Shown in pieces: positions 1 through 8,191 of a stretch of DNA of 64,000 nucleotides. Position 1 is the first letter of the stretch, and each line of letters begins with the position of its first letter. The stretch is from assembly GCF_001485475.2 (NCBI RefSeq), contig NZ_DF977003.1:434001-498000 (forward strand), read 5' to 3'. The stretch is from Tepidanaerobacter syntrophicus. GTDB lineage: Bacteria; Bacillota; Thermosediminibacteria; Thermosediminibacterales; Tepidanaerobacteraceae. The position numbers and the translations under genes were made by a program. The notes under the pieces are model-generated. The model had not been told where the DNA came from. It saw only the letters and a list, made by a program, of their open reading frames with translations, and did no database searches.

Positions 1-1065
1 TACAGGACCTACTTTTTGTATCCCCTGACAAAAATTAATCAATTTGTCCTTACTACCTAACTCAATAGCAGTTACGATATCGGTTCGCTTATCGCTGTAT
101 TTTGGATAAACCTTAAATCCCATATCTTCCATGATTTTAGAGGTAAAAACTGCACTTTTTACAGCTTCTCCTACTACCATTGGTGCGTAAAAAATCCCTT
201 GGGCTATCAGACGATTTGCAAAAATAGATGGACCGCAATTTTTATTAAGTCCGGGAGCCGCCAGTCGATAAAAGCACTGCTTTATAAGCTCACTTTTTCC
301 TACTACATATCCTCCGGTAGGCGCTATTCCGCCGCCAAGATTTTTTATCAGCGAGCCGGCACATAAATCAGCTCCTACTTCTATCGGCTCTCGCGTCTCT
401 ACAAGTTCCCCGTAGCAGTTATCAACAAAGCAAATTATATCGCTTTTCAAATCTTTAATATAAGAGATAAGCTCTTGAATAGTATCTATACTTAAAGATG
501 GCCTTAAACTGTAGCCCCTGGATCGCTGAATCAGTACCATTTTAGTTTTTGATGTTATACAATCTTTAATTGCTTCAAAATCAGGTTTACCGTCTTTTAA
601 GTCTACTTCCCTATACCCTATCCGATAGTCCGCTAAAGAGCCGCAATTTTTTCCATAAACTATACTTCCAAGAGTATCATACGGCGCACCTGTTGCGCTT
701 AAAAGCTCATCATCAGGTCTTAATATCCCTAAAAGGCATAAAGTTATTGCATGGGTGCCGGATATTATTTGAGGTCTTACAAGAGCATCTTCGGCCCTGA
801 AAATGCTTTTAAAAATCTCTTCTATGGCTTCCCTTCCCATATCATTGTATCCATACCCCGTCGAATCTGTAAGGTGATAATCGCTAAGCGAAGACTTGCG
901 CATAGCATCTAAAACCTTTATTTGGTTAAATTCAACCTTTTCTTCAATTGCTGCAAATATCGGAGTAATCTCTTCTTCTATTTTTCTTGTTTTTTCAATA
1001 ATATCAGCATCTATTCCATAATTTTCCATTGCAATTTTATCTGCTTCATTAAATACATGTTTCAC
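1..1065 (-). CDS. Methionine gamma-lyase family (aluminium resistance) protein, 3'-truncated by window edge
   Basis: The minus-strand frame is open from a GTG at 1065 to the window edge, giving 355 residues without a stop; the family is roughly 400-420 residues, so only the C-terminus is missing. It resembles the PLP-dependent 'aluminium resistance / methionine gamma-lyase' family (Cys/Met metabolism fold I). The stretch SLIKNLGGGIAPTGGYVVG holds the likely PLP-binding lysine, and SGTHAIT plus FVDNCYGE fit the cofactor pocket. The GTG follows AAGGGG with 11 nt spacing; an internal ATG at 1029 (MENYG) is the alternative start. It lies directly downstream of hfq, a common position in Firmicutes. 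The substrate is not known to me. Confidence 0.82.
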   Translation of the reverse strand, partial: MKHVFNEADKIAMENYGIDADIIEKTRKIEEEITPIFAAIEEKVEFNQIKVLDAMRKSSLSDYHLTDSTGYGYNDMGREAIEEIFKSIFRAEDALVRPQIISGTHAITLCLLGILRPDDELLSATGAPYDTLGSIVYGKNCGSLADYRIGYREVDLKDGKPDFEAIKDCITSKTKMVLIQRSRGYSLRPSLSIDTIQELISYIKDLKSDIICFVDNCYGELVETREPIEVGADLCAGSLIKNLGGGIAPTGGYVVGKSELIKQCFYRLAAPGLNKNCGPSIFANRLIAQGIFYAPMVVGEAVKSAVFTSKIMEDMGFKVYPKYSDKRTDIVTAIELGSKDKLINFCQGIQKVGPV

Positions 1066-1104
1066 CTTATTATATTCCCCTTTATAAAAAGTATGCAAAA
1101 GAAT

Positions 1105-1140
1105 AAGTATTGCAAACCGCAAGGCAAGATTGCAATACTT
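1105..1140 (-). terminator. Hairpin between hfq and the PLP-enzyme gene
   Basis: Perfect 11-bp inverted repeat (arms 1105-1115 and 1130-1140, AAGTATTGCAA and its complement) with a 14-nt loop. On the minus strand it is followed by only a loose T-rich stretch (ATTCTTTT), so it may be a weak terminator for hfq or a processing/stability hairpin. Confidence 0.45.
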
Positions 1141-1177
1141 ATCCAATAGTTATCTTACTCAACACTCGTTTTTAGAT

Positions 1178-1432
1178 CTAGCTTTCTTTTTCCTGCTCTA
1201 TCAGCTGATTTAGATTAATATTTACCGTTTTTGAAGGTGCTATAGTTGAAACTGCATGTTTATAGACTAATTGTTGCTTATTGTCGGATTCTAACACAAT
1301 TGTAAAATTATCAAAACCTCTTACTACACCCTTTAACTGAAAGCCATTTACTAGATATATGGTTATTGGGATATTGTCCTTTCGAATTTGATTTAGAAAA
1401 TTGTCTTGAAGATTTATTTGAGCTTTTGCCAT
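1178..1432 (-). CDS. hfq: RNA chaperone Hfq
   Basis: 84-residue Sm-like protein that forms a hexameric ring and assists base pairing of small RNAs with mRNAs. The Sm1 region ([22 protein letters not shown]) and the Sm2 signature around residues 54-62 ([11 protein letters not shown], with the KHA variant of the Y/F-KHA motif) are visible. The length is typical for Firmicutes. The ATG is preceded by AAAGGAG with 6-7 nt spacing. It follows miaA by about 50 bp, the classical miaA-hfq order. Confidence 0.95.
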   Translation of the reverse strand: MAKAQINLQDNFLNQIRKDNIPITIYLVNGFQLKGVVRGFDNFTIVLESDNKQQLVYKHAVSTIAPSKTVNINLNQLIEQEKES

Positions 1433-1486
1433 TTTCGTTCTCCTTTCGCATCGATTGCAATTATTTTTTTACTTGTATTTAATATT

Positions 1487-2437
1487 CTAGGTATTTCTCG
1501 TTTTTCCTTCAATACTTTCAATTATCTTTGCTGCGATCTTTTCTTTCCCCTGTTCTAATATATCAAGCCAAATAATGTTTTGATCACGTAAAAACCATGT
1601 GTACTGCCGTTTTGCATAGCGCCTTGTATCTCTTGCAATCAAATCTATTGCCTCATCTAAAGTAAGTCTTCCTTCTAAATACTGGATAACCTGACGGTAA
1701 CCTAAACCTTGCATTGATTTTAGATTTTTATCATAACCCATTTCTAAAAGTTTTTCTACTTCATCAATAAAGCCCTTTTCTATCATAGAAACTACTCTTT
1801 TGTTTATTCGCCTATAAAGTTCATCTCTGGGCATTGTAAGGCCGAATATAAGTAAATCATAAGGGCTTTTTCCCATTTTCGTCATTTTTACATAATATGA
1901 AAAGGGCTTTCCGGTAGTTTTGCACACCTCTAATGCCCTTATAATTCGTCTTAAATTGTTAGGATGAATTTTTGCTGCAGCTTCAGGATCAATTTGTACA
2001 AGCTGGTTATATAAATAATCGGCTCCCTTTTCCTCAGCTTCCTTTTTTAGGTGCTCCCTTAGATTTTCGTCTTTTCCAGCAGGTGAAAAAGTATAATCAT
2101 AACACAGAGCGTTTATATAAAAACCTGTACCTCCCACTACTAACGGTATCTTATCGTTCTGGTATATTGATTTTATGCATGATTTTGCCCTTTTTTGAAA
2201 GTCAGCAGCGCTAAATTCTTCATCAGGGTATACGATGTCAATCATATGGTGAGGTACCAATTCTCTTTCTTCTATTGTGGGTTTGGCTGTCCCAATATCC
2301 ATGTAGCGGTATATTTGCATAGAATCAGCAGAAACTATCTCAGAACCAATCTTTTGAGCAATTTCTATAGCAACCTCGCTTTTGCCTACTGCAGTAGGAC
2401 CGACTATAGCTACTAATAAATCTTTTTTATTCTGCAT
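1487..2437 (-). CDS. miaA: tRNA dimethylallyltransferase
   Basis: Transfers a dimethylallyl group from DMAPP to N6 of A37 in tRNAs reading UNN codons; MiaB then thiomethylates that base. The P-loop GPTAVGKS is at residues 13-20, followed by DSMQIYR (substrate Asp), GTAKPT and VGGTGFYINAL. The C-terminal part has RRIIRALEV and the tail RYAKRQYTWFLRD typical of the family. I place the start at ATG 2437 (MQNKKDLL), preceded by AAAAGGAT, giving 316 residues. A longer frame reaches 2488, but those 17 residues overlap miaB and are not family-like. Confidence 0.95.
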   Translation of the reverse strand: MQNKKDLLVAIVGPTAVGKSEVAIEIAQKIGSEIVSADSMQIYRYMDIGTAKPTIEERELVPHHMIDIVYPDEEFSAADFQKRAKSCIKSIYQNDKIPLVVGGTGFYINALCYDYTFSPAGKDENLREHLKKEAEEKGADYLYNQLVQIDPEAAAKIHPNNLRRIIRALEVCKTTGKPFSYYVKMTKMGKSPYDLLIFGLTMPRDELYRRINKRVVSMIEKGFIDEVEKLLEMGYDKNLKSMQGLGYRQVIQYLEGRLTLDEAIDLIARDTRRYAKRQYTWFLRDQNIIWLDILEQGKEKIAAKIIESIEGKTRNT

Positions 2438-2460
2438 AAAATTTACAATCCTTTTAGAAA

Positions 2461-3774
2461 TTAATTTACAGCCTCGCCGATTAAACACCAGGTATGTGAC
2501 TCGGTAATTTTTACATCAGCAAGGTGACCGATTAATTCTTTTGGGCCGACAAAATTTACTAATTTATTTGTTCTCGTCCGGCCGGAGAGTTTTTGAGCAT
2601 CGTTTTTGCTCTCTCCCTCAACTAGAACTTCTTGAACAGTTCCAACTAATTCATTGTTTTTCCGCTTCGTTATGGAATCTTGCAGTTCCATAAGCCTTTT
2701 TAGACGCTCCTTCTTTATTTCATCATCTATCTGATCTTCCATTTGAGCTGCAGGGGTTCCGATTCTTTTTGAATATATAAAAGTAAAAGCAGAATCAAAT
2801 TCTATGGTTTTCACCAGATCTAGTGTATCTAAAAAATCTTCTTCAGTTTCTCCCGGAAAACCTACTATTATATCAGTGGTAATAGAAATATTCGGAATGG
2901 CATCCTTTAATTTATTTACTAATTCTATATAATGTTCTCGTGAATAATGCCTATTCATTTTTTTTAGAATTCGACTGCTTCCCGACTGAACCGGTAAATG
3001 AATATGTTCGCATACTTTTTCGCATTCTTTCATTGCAAGTACTAGTTCATCAGACAGATCTTTTGGATGAGATGTTATAAACCTTATTCGCTCGATACCT
3101 TCTATTTCGTTTATCTTTCTTAAAAGTTCCGGGAAATCAAAAGGCTTATCTAAATTTTTACCATATGAATTTACATTCTGCCCCAAAAGATTAATTTCCA
3201 TAAATCCTTCATCGGCAAGCGTTTTTACTTCCCTTAGAATATCCTCCGGCAGGCGGCTTACTTCTCTTCCTCTTACGTATGGTACTACGCAATAAGTACA
3301 ATAGTTATTGCAGCCATAAGTAATTGGCACCCATGCTTTAATCGAGCTTGTGTGCTTTACTTCAAGGTTCTCAGCAAGATCAGAATTACCGGCCAAAGCA
3401 GCCGTTATTGAATCAATTCGCCTGCATTCCTCTATAAGCTCTGGCAGCTTATTAACATTTTTAATGCTAAAAAGAATATCTACATAAGGAAGCTTTTTTG
3501 AAATATATTCTACCACATGAGGTTGTTGAACCATGCATCCTGAGATTGCAATAGTAAAGTTAGGATTTCGCTGCTTAAAGTATTTAAGTTGGGCAATTCT
3601 GCCATAAACTTTTCTTTCGGCATTTTCTCGAATGCAGCAGGTGTTTAGTACAACAACATCTGTGTCTTTAAGCGTTTCTGACGGCTCATAGCCTGCTTTT
3701 TCTAGCACTCCTGCTATAACTTCACTATCATGTATATTCATTTGACATCCATAAGTAAATATTTTGTACTTCAT
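2461..3774 (-). CDS. miaB: tRNA-2-methylthio-N6-dimethylallyladenosine synthase
   Basis: Radical-SAM methylthiotransferase acting on i6A37 made by MiaA, encoded directly downstream. The N-terminal UPF0004 domain carries three cluster cysteines (YGCQMN, NTCCIREN, SGCMVQQP), and the radical-SAM motif CNNYCTYC is near residue 155. A TRAM domain ends the protein (GRTRTNKLVNF region). The start ATG 3774 has AAGGAAG 8 nt upstream; a GTG three codons earlier (3783) overlaps that site and is less likely. The 437-residue length is normal. miaB, miaA and hfq appear to share a transcript with the upstream uracil-DNA glycosylase gene. Confidence 0.96.
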   Translation of the reverse strand: MKYKIFTYGCQMNIHDSEVIAGVLEKAGYEPSETLKDTDVVVLNTCCIRENAERKVYGRIAQLKYFKQRNPNFTIAISGCMVQQPHVVEYISKKLPYVDILFSIKNVNKLPELIEECRRIDSITAALAGNSDLAENLEVKHTSSIKAWVPITYGCNNYCTYCVVPYVRGREVSRLPEDILREVKTLADEGFMEINLLGQNVNSYGKNLDKPFDFPELLRKINEIEGIERIRFITSHPKDLSDELVLAMKECEKVCEHIHLPVQSGSSRILKKMNRHYSREHYIELVNKLKDAIPNISITTDIIVGFPGETEEDFLDTLDLVKTIEFDSAFTFIYSKRIGTPAAQMEDQIDDEIKKERLKRLMELQDSITKRKNNELVGTVQEVLVEGESKNDAQKLSGRTRTNKLVNFVGPKELIGHLADVKITESHTWCLIGEAVN

Positions 3775-3814
3775 AAATACCACTTCCTTGCTTTACCCTT
3801 ACTGCAAAAATAGT

Positions 3815-4579
3815 TTATGGGTCCGCGTAATTATATTCAGGACAAAGTTCCTTTGCTTTTTCCAAGGCTTTATTAAAGTCGCTCCAGACCAACCATTTAA
3901 CCTGAGTTAAAGCCTTACCGCCTTGCCTTAAAATGTATGCCGGGTGAAAGGTAGGCATAATCCAATAATCCCTTACATTTATCCACTGTCCCCGCTCCTT
4001 CATTATGCTGCTTCCGGGTTTAAAATAGTTAAAAGGCACGGCACCTAGTGCGATTATTACCTTGGGCTTGATTATAGATAATTCCAATTCTAATATATGA
4101 GAACATGCTTTAATCTCCTTTTGCAGCGGAGTCCTGTTTTGAGGAGGGCGACATTTTATTACATTTGTTATATAGACTTTTTCTCTGCTTACATTCAATT
4201 TGTCTAAAATAGTTGTAAGCAGCTTACCTGCTTTTCCTACAAAAGGACGTCCTTCTTTATCTTCATCAAAGCCCGGACCTTCGCCGATTAAAACTAAAGG
4301 GGAATTAAGGGCTCCTTCACCGGGCACTTTTTGAGTATGGGTTTCTAAGGTGCAGAGCATACAATTATTGCACTTATTTGTATACTCTATCAGTCTTTTA
4401 TATAAGTAATCCCTCTCTTTGACAGCTTGGTCATTATCGAGTCTTAATGTGCGAAGAATGTCATCAGTATTAGTTTCATTTAAATTAAATTCCATCTTTA
4501 AATCTAAAAGCAGTTTTACTATTTCCGGAAGCTTTATTTCATCAGCAGCAAGTGTCTTTTTTATTTCATTTTCAAGCAC
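3815..4579 (-). CDS. Family 4 (Fe-S) uracil-DNA glycosylase
   Basis: Removes uracil from DNA, as produced by cytosine deamination. The active-site motif GEGPGFDEDKEGRPFVG is at about residues 99-115, the second motif with catalytic-region His is HPAYILR (H212), and the 4Fe-4S ligands fit C70, C73, C143 and C159. This assigns it to the thermostable family 4 rather than Ung. At 254 residues it is longer than the usual 190-210; the extra lies in an N-terminal helical extension of about 55 residues with no motif I recognise. GTG start preceded by AGAGGG. It is the first gene after the promoter at 4624-4652. Confidence 0.9.
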   Translation of the reverse strand: MLENEIKKTLAADEIKLPEIVKLLLDLKMEFNLNETNTDDILRTLRLDNDQAVKERDYLYKRLIEYTNKCNNCMLCTLETHTQKVPGEGALNSPLVLIGEGPGFDEDKEGRPFVGKAGKLLTTILDKLNVSREKVYITNVIKCRPPQNRTPLQKEIKACSHILELELSIIKPKVIIALGAVPFNYFKPGSSIMKERGQWINVRDYWIMPTFHPAYILRQGGKALTQVKWLVWSDFNKALEKAKELCPEYNYADP

Positions 4580-4615
4580 AGCCTTGTCCCTCTTTGTAAA
4601 CTGATTTTAAATTGC

Positions 4616-4652
4616 TATGGTATATTATACCATATGGCGGTGTTTAAGTGAA
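4616..4652 (-). promoter_or_regulatory. Promoter for udg-miaB-miaA-hfq with palindromic -10 region
   Basis: Minus-strand -10 TATAAT (4629-4624) and -35 TTCACT (4652-4647) separated by exactly 17 nt. The -10 box also carries TG one base upstream (extended -10). It lies inside a 9+1+9 palindrome (4616-4634, TATGGTATA and its complement), which could be an operator or chance symmetry around an AT-rich box. Confidence 0.65.
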
Positions 4653-4689
4653 CCGCTTAAAGATATTCACTAGTTCATATTAAACCACT

Positions 4690-4728
4690 AAAAGCGGCTT
4701 GAAAGTTGGAAAATTCAAAGCCGCTTTT
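4690..4728 (-). terminator. Terminator of the decarboxylase operon
   Basis: Perfect 11-bp stem (4690-4700 and 4718-4728, AAAAGCGGCTT and its complement), 17-nt loop, about 20 bp after the oadA stop. The stem begins in A and ends in T on both strands, so it could also act bidirectionally. Confidence 0.7.
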
Positions 4729-4749
4729 GTTATAAAATAATATGCTACT

Positions 4750-6144
4750 TCATACAGGATATACGTCAAATTTATCTTTTTGAACTAGGTTACTGTCAAT
4801 TTTATATTTTTTGGCTTGACGCTCTTGAAAAAACTTAAGGGCAATTTGCGGGAATAATGCATATGTCAAAACATCTTCTTCTTGCTCCATATAATAGGAA
4901 ATTTCTTTGCGGTATTTATCTAAAGCCGGTTCTAACAAGTCTGCAGGTCGGCACTCAATTACTTCTTCATCTCCTATTATTTTCTTCTTTATTTCTTCTT
5001 TTATTGGTGCCGGCGGTCTGCCGTAAAGCCCTTTTACGTAATTTTTAACTTCATTTATAACTACTTTGTAACGTTCCCCGGTAATAACATTGACAACTGC
5101 TTGCGTGCCAACTATTTGGCTTGTAGGTGTGACTAGCGGAGGATAGCCCAAATCTTCCCTTACACGCGGTACCTCTTTTAGCACTTCAGGAAGTTTATCT
5201 AAAGCATTTTGTTCCTTTAATTGGCTGGTTAAATTAGAAAGCATACCGCCCGGTATTTGATAATTGAGCACCATTGTATCCACCATTGTTATAATGCTGT
5301 CGATTTTATAATGGCTTCTAACTTCTTTAAAATAATCCGAAATACTGGAAATATACTCTAGATCAAGCTTTGTATCGTAGGGTGTGTTTCTCAACACTGC
5401 TATCATGGTTTCCGTTGGGGGTTGGGATGTGCCAAGAGCAAATGGCGATAAAGCCGTATCTATTATATCTACTCCGGCTTCGATAGCCTTGAGATAACTC
5501 ATAGAAGCCATGCCGCTGGTATAATGGCTGTGAAGTTGAATTGGGACACTTACTTCCTTTTTTAGCTTGGAAACCAGCTCATAAGCATCATATGGAGCCA
5601 AAAGGCCTGCCATGTCTTTAATACATATGGAGTCAACGCCTAATTTTTCTAACTCCTTTGCCATGCTTACATAATACTCATTATTGTGAACAGGACTTAT
5701 AGTATAAACAACTGTTCCCTGAGCGTGTGCCCCCACTCGCTTAGTTACCTCAATTGATTTTTCTAAGTTTCGTATATCATTTAATGCGTCAAATATACGA
5801 ATGATATTTATACCATTTTCAACTGATTTTTTTATAAATAACTCTACAACATCATCAGGGTAATGATGATAACCTAAAAGGTTTTGACCTCTAAGAAGCA
5901 TCTGCAGTGGGGTATTCTTGATGGCCTTTCTCAATTTTCGAAGCCTATCCCATGGATCTTCGTTTAAAAAGCGAATACATGTATCAAAGGTAGCTCCGCC
6001 CCACATTTCAAGAGAATAATAACCAACTTTATCAAGCTTTTCAGCTACCGGCAGCATCTCGTCTGTTTTCATTCTAGTTGCTACAAGGGATTGATGAGCA
6101 TCTCTTAAGATGGTGTCGGTTATTCTAACTTGCTTTTGCTGCAA
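4750..6144 (-). CDS. oadA: Oxaloacetate decarboxylase / transcarboxylase 5S-type carboxyltransferase subunit
   Basis: 464-residue biotin-dependent carboxyltransferase that moves CO2 between oxaloacetate/pyruvate and carboxybiotin. The TIM-barrel domain has the family motif RDAHQSLVATR; metal ligands fit D15, K176 (carbamylated lysine, CIKDMAG) and H205/H207 (LHSHYTSG). A PYC/OADA conserved domain follows (residues about 300-460). There is no C-terminal biotin domain, so the separate carrier encoded at 7362-7754 must serve it. TTG start behind AAAGGGG with 7 nt spacing. It is the last gene of the methylmalonyl-CoA operon. The same chain would be called pyruvate carboxylase subunit B or transcarboxylase 5S; sequence alone does not decide the physiological direction. 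Confidence 0.9.
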   Translation of the reverse strand: MQQKQVRITDTILRDAHQSLVATRMKTDEMLPVAEKLDKVGYYSLEMWGGATFDTCIRFLNEDPWDRLRKLRKAIKNTPLQMLLRGQNLLGYHHYPDDVVELFIKKSVENGINIIRIFDALNDIRNLEKSIEVTKRVGAHAQGTVVYTISPVHNNEYYVSMAKELEKLGVDSICIKDMAGLLAPYDAYELVSKLKKEVSVPIQLHSHYTSGMASMSYLKAIEAGVDIIDTALSPFALGTSQPPTETMIAVLRNTPYDTKLDLEYISSISDYFKEVRSHYKIDSIITMVDTMVLNYQIPGGMLSNLTSQLKEQNALDKLPEVLKEVPRVREDLGYPPLVTPTSQIVGTQAVVNVITGERYKVVINEVKNYVKGLYGRPPAPIKEEIKKKIIGDEEVIECRPADLLEPALDKYRKEISYYMEQEEDVLTYALFPQIALKFFQERQAKKYKIDSNLVQKDKFDVYPV

Positions 6145-6213
6145 TTTAATTCCCCTTTACTAACTATATTTAGGTTTTTTACAGGAAAGCCTATAAACCC
6201 TAGGCGGACGATT

Positions 6214-7338
6214 TTATCCACCATATAATGAAAGCAGTATTCCTGCGGCAATTGCAGTTCCTATAACTCCTGCCACATTCGGTCCCATAGCATGCATCAA
6301 AATAAAATTACCGGGTTTTTCTTCTTGAGCCACAACCTGAGATACTCTAGCCGCCATAGGCACAGCTGAAACTCCGGCGGAGCCAATCAAAGGATTTACT
6401 TTTCCACCTGAAAAAATGTACATAAGCTTTCCGAAAAGGATACCCGCTGCAGTTCCTACTGCAAAAGCGGCAAGTCCGAGTAATAATATTTTGATAGTTT
6501 CCCATCTGAGAAAATTTTCGGCGTTTGCTGTAGCGCCTACAGTCACACCTAAAAATATTGTAACAATATTTATAAGTTCATTTTGCGTGGTCTTTGACAA
6601 TCTATCGACTACGCCACACTCTCTAAAAAGATTACCTAACATTAAGCAGCCGATAAGCGCTGCAGCGCTTGGAACCAAAAAGCCGGCAAGTATTGTAACT
6701 ACTATTGGGAACACGATTTTTTCAATTTTAGATACAGGTCTTAACTGTTCCATAGTAACTTCCCGCTCTTTCTTTGTGGTAAGGGCGCGCATAATAGGCG
6801 GCTGGATTATAGGCACGAGAGCCATATAGGAGTAAGCGGATATTGCTACAGCTCCAAGGAGATGAGGAGCAAGCTTACTTGTAAGAAATATAGCTGTAGG
6901 ACCATCTGCTCCACCTATTATTCCTATGGAAGCAGCCTCTTTAAAATTAAAGCCCAAAAGCGCGGCACCTAAAAAGCTCGTAAAAACGCCGAACTGGGCA
7001 GCAGCTCCAAGCAGCAGACTTTGGGGATATGCTATAAGCGGGCCGAAGTCTGTCATAGCACCTACTCCCATAAATATTAGCGGCGGATATATATCAAGTT
7101 CCACCCCTCTATAAATCCAATAAAGAAAGTTGCCTTTTGCCATAAGATTTGCCTGAGGGATATTGGCAAGCAGCATTCCAAAGCTTATCGGCACTAGAAG
7201 AAGCGGCTCATATTTTTTTCCTATGGCGAGATAGAGCAAAAAACATGCTATCCCTATCATTATGGCTTGCTGAAAGGTTAGGTTTGCATAGCCGGTTCCG
7301 GCAAAAAAATTTATTGCTTTATCAAGCACATCCATCAC
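6214..7338 (-). CDS. oadB: Sodium-translocating decarboxylase beta subunit
   Basis: Integral membrane subunit (374 residues, many hydrophobic segments) of Na+-pumping decarboxylases (OadB/MmdB/GcdB). It decarboxylates carboxybiotin and exports Na+. Family landmarks are present: [17 protein letters not shown] with the key Asp (around residue 140), [14 protein letters not shown], and [16 protein letters not shown] followed by [12 protein letters not shown]. Encoded between the biotin carrier and oadA. Whether its partner is MmdA, OadA or both is discussed in the findings. Confidence 0.93.
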   Translation of the reverse strand: MMDVLDKAINFFAGTGYANLTFQQAIMIGIACFLLYLAIGKKYEPLLLVPISFGMLLANIPQANLMAKGNFLYWIYRGVELDIYPPLIFMGVGAMTDFGPLIAYPQSLLLGAAAQFGVFTSFLGAALLGFNFKEAASIGIIGGADGPTAIFLTSKLAPHLLGAVAISAYSYMALVPIIQPPIMRALTTKKEREVTMEQLRPVSKIEKIVFPIVVTILAGFLVPSAAALIGCLMLGNLFRECGVVDRLSKTTQNELINIVTIFLGVTVGATANAENFLRWETIKILLLGLAAFAVGTAAGILFGKLMYIFSGGKVNPLIGSAGVSAVPMAARVSQVVAQEEKPGNFILMHAMGPNVAGVIGTAIAAGILLSLYGG

Positions 7339-7361
7339 TCCATTGATGCTAATTTTGTGTT

Positions 7362-7754
7362 TTATTCAAAAGTTGCAAGTAGATCACCGGTATTTACTGA
7401 TGAGCCTTCCACTACGTCAATGGAGACTACTGTACCATCTTCCGGAGCCAGGATTTCATTTTCCATTTTCATGGCTTCAAGCACCATAACTACATCACCT
7501 TTTTTTATCACATCACCGGGTTTTTTCTTAATAGATAGGATGGTGCCTGGCATTGGAGCCACTATTTTTTGTGCGCCTGAGGCTTTTGAAGAAGCGGGCT
7601 TGGCTTTAGGTTTAGCTGTTTCTTGAGATATTTGTGCTGTATTAATAGATTCTTGCTTTTTGTTTCCTAGCTCATCTTGAACATTTTTTACGCCCACTTC
7701 CTCGACTTCAACTTCGTAAGTCTTTCCTTCGACAGTTATCTTATATTTTTTCAT
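7362..7754 (-). CDS. Biotin carboxyl carrier (gamma) subunit
   Basis: 130-residue carrier protein. The C-terminal half is a biotinyl domain with EAMKMEN; K96 is the biotinylated lysine. A Pro/Ala/Lys-rich linker (residues about 45-62) precedes it, and an N-terminal segment ([20 protein letters not shown]) matches that of MmdC/1.3S transcarboxylase carriers. It is the only biotin carrier in the window, so it should shuttle CO2 for both carboxyltransferases. Its start overlaps the end of the delta subunit by 4 nt (translational coupling). Confidence 0.93.
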   Translation of the reverse strand: MKKYKITVEGKTYEVEVEEVGVKNVQDELGNKKQESINTAQISQETAKPKAKPASSKASGAQKIVAPMPGTILSIKKKPGDVIKKGDVVMVLEAMKMENEILAPEDGTVVSIDVVEGSSVNTGDLLATFE

Positions 7755-8179
7755 TTGCAGATTTCTCCTTTCTTTATGTCATGGACTATGTGGCTTCTTG
7801 TGTTCTCGATTCGAGAAGTTACAGCCCATACTGGGGATTTTTGATGAATCTGGCGTATTGAATTTACCTTAAGGTTTATGGTGGAAGTTTCCAAATAAGC
7901 AGCAACTGCAGCAGTAATTATTGCGATAAGCTCGGAATCATCTTGCAGATTCTCAGATTGTGTTTTGCCATTAATAACTTCATCGACAAAATTCTCCTCT
8001 TTTACCTCGGCAGATGCTTCTATCTGAGAAATTTTTGCCCTTTTTAAACTTGCTGCAGGGTAAAAAACTATCCTCGAAAGCTGTAAAATAATCGATAATA
8101 CATAGAGCGTAAGTATTACAAGGCCCATGCCGAATAGCGTGGTTTTTAAAGATTCAGTAATTATTTGTAAAGTCGTCAT
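7751..8179 (-). CDS. OadG-family small membrane (delta) subunit
   Basis: 142-residue protein with one N-terminal transmembrane helix (residues about 12-36, GMGLVILTLYVLSIILQ) and a soluble C-terminal tail containing LIAIITAAVAAYLE, which is characteristic of OadG/MmdD subunits that tie the carboxyltransferase to the beta subunit. Preceded by GGAGG and 12 nt from mmdA. The hydrophilic middle is variable. Function is assigned from the hallmark segment and from context. Confidence 0.85.
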   Translation of the reverse strand: MTTLQIITESLKTTLFGMGLVILTLYVLSIILQLSRIVFYPAASLKRAKISQIEASAEVKEENFVDEVINGKTQSENLQDDSELIAIITAAVAAYLETSTINLKVNSIRQIHQKSPVWAVTSRIENTRSHIVHDIKKGEICK

Positions 8180-8191
8180 GGTTATGCCTCC

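Noticed and set aside
6416-6829. 137-aa open frame on the plus strand inside oadB
   Set aside because: It is the shadow of a membrane-protein gene with clear family motifs; no ribosome site and no recognisable domain. The same applies to the other plus-strand frames in the window, such as 60861-61517 and 31450-31869.
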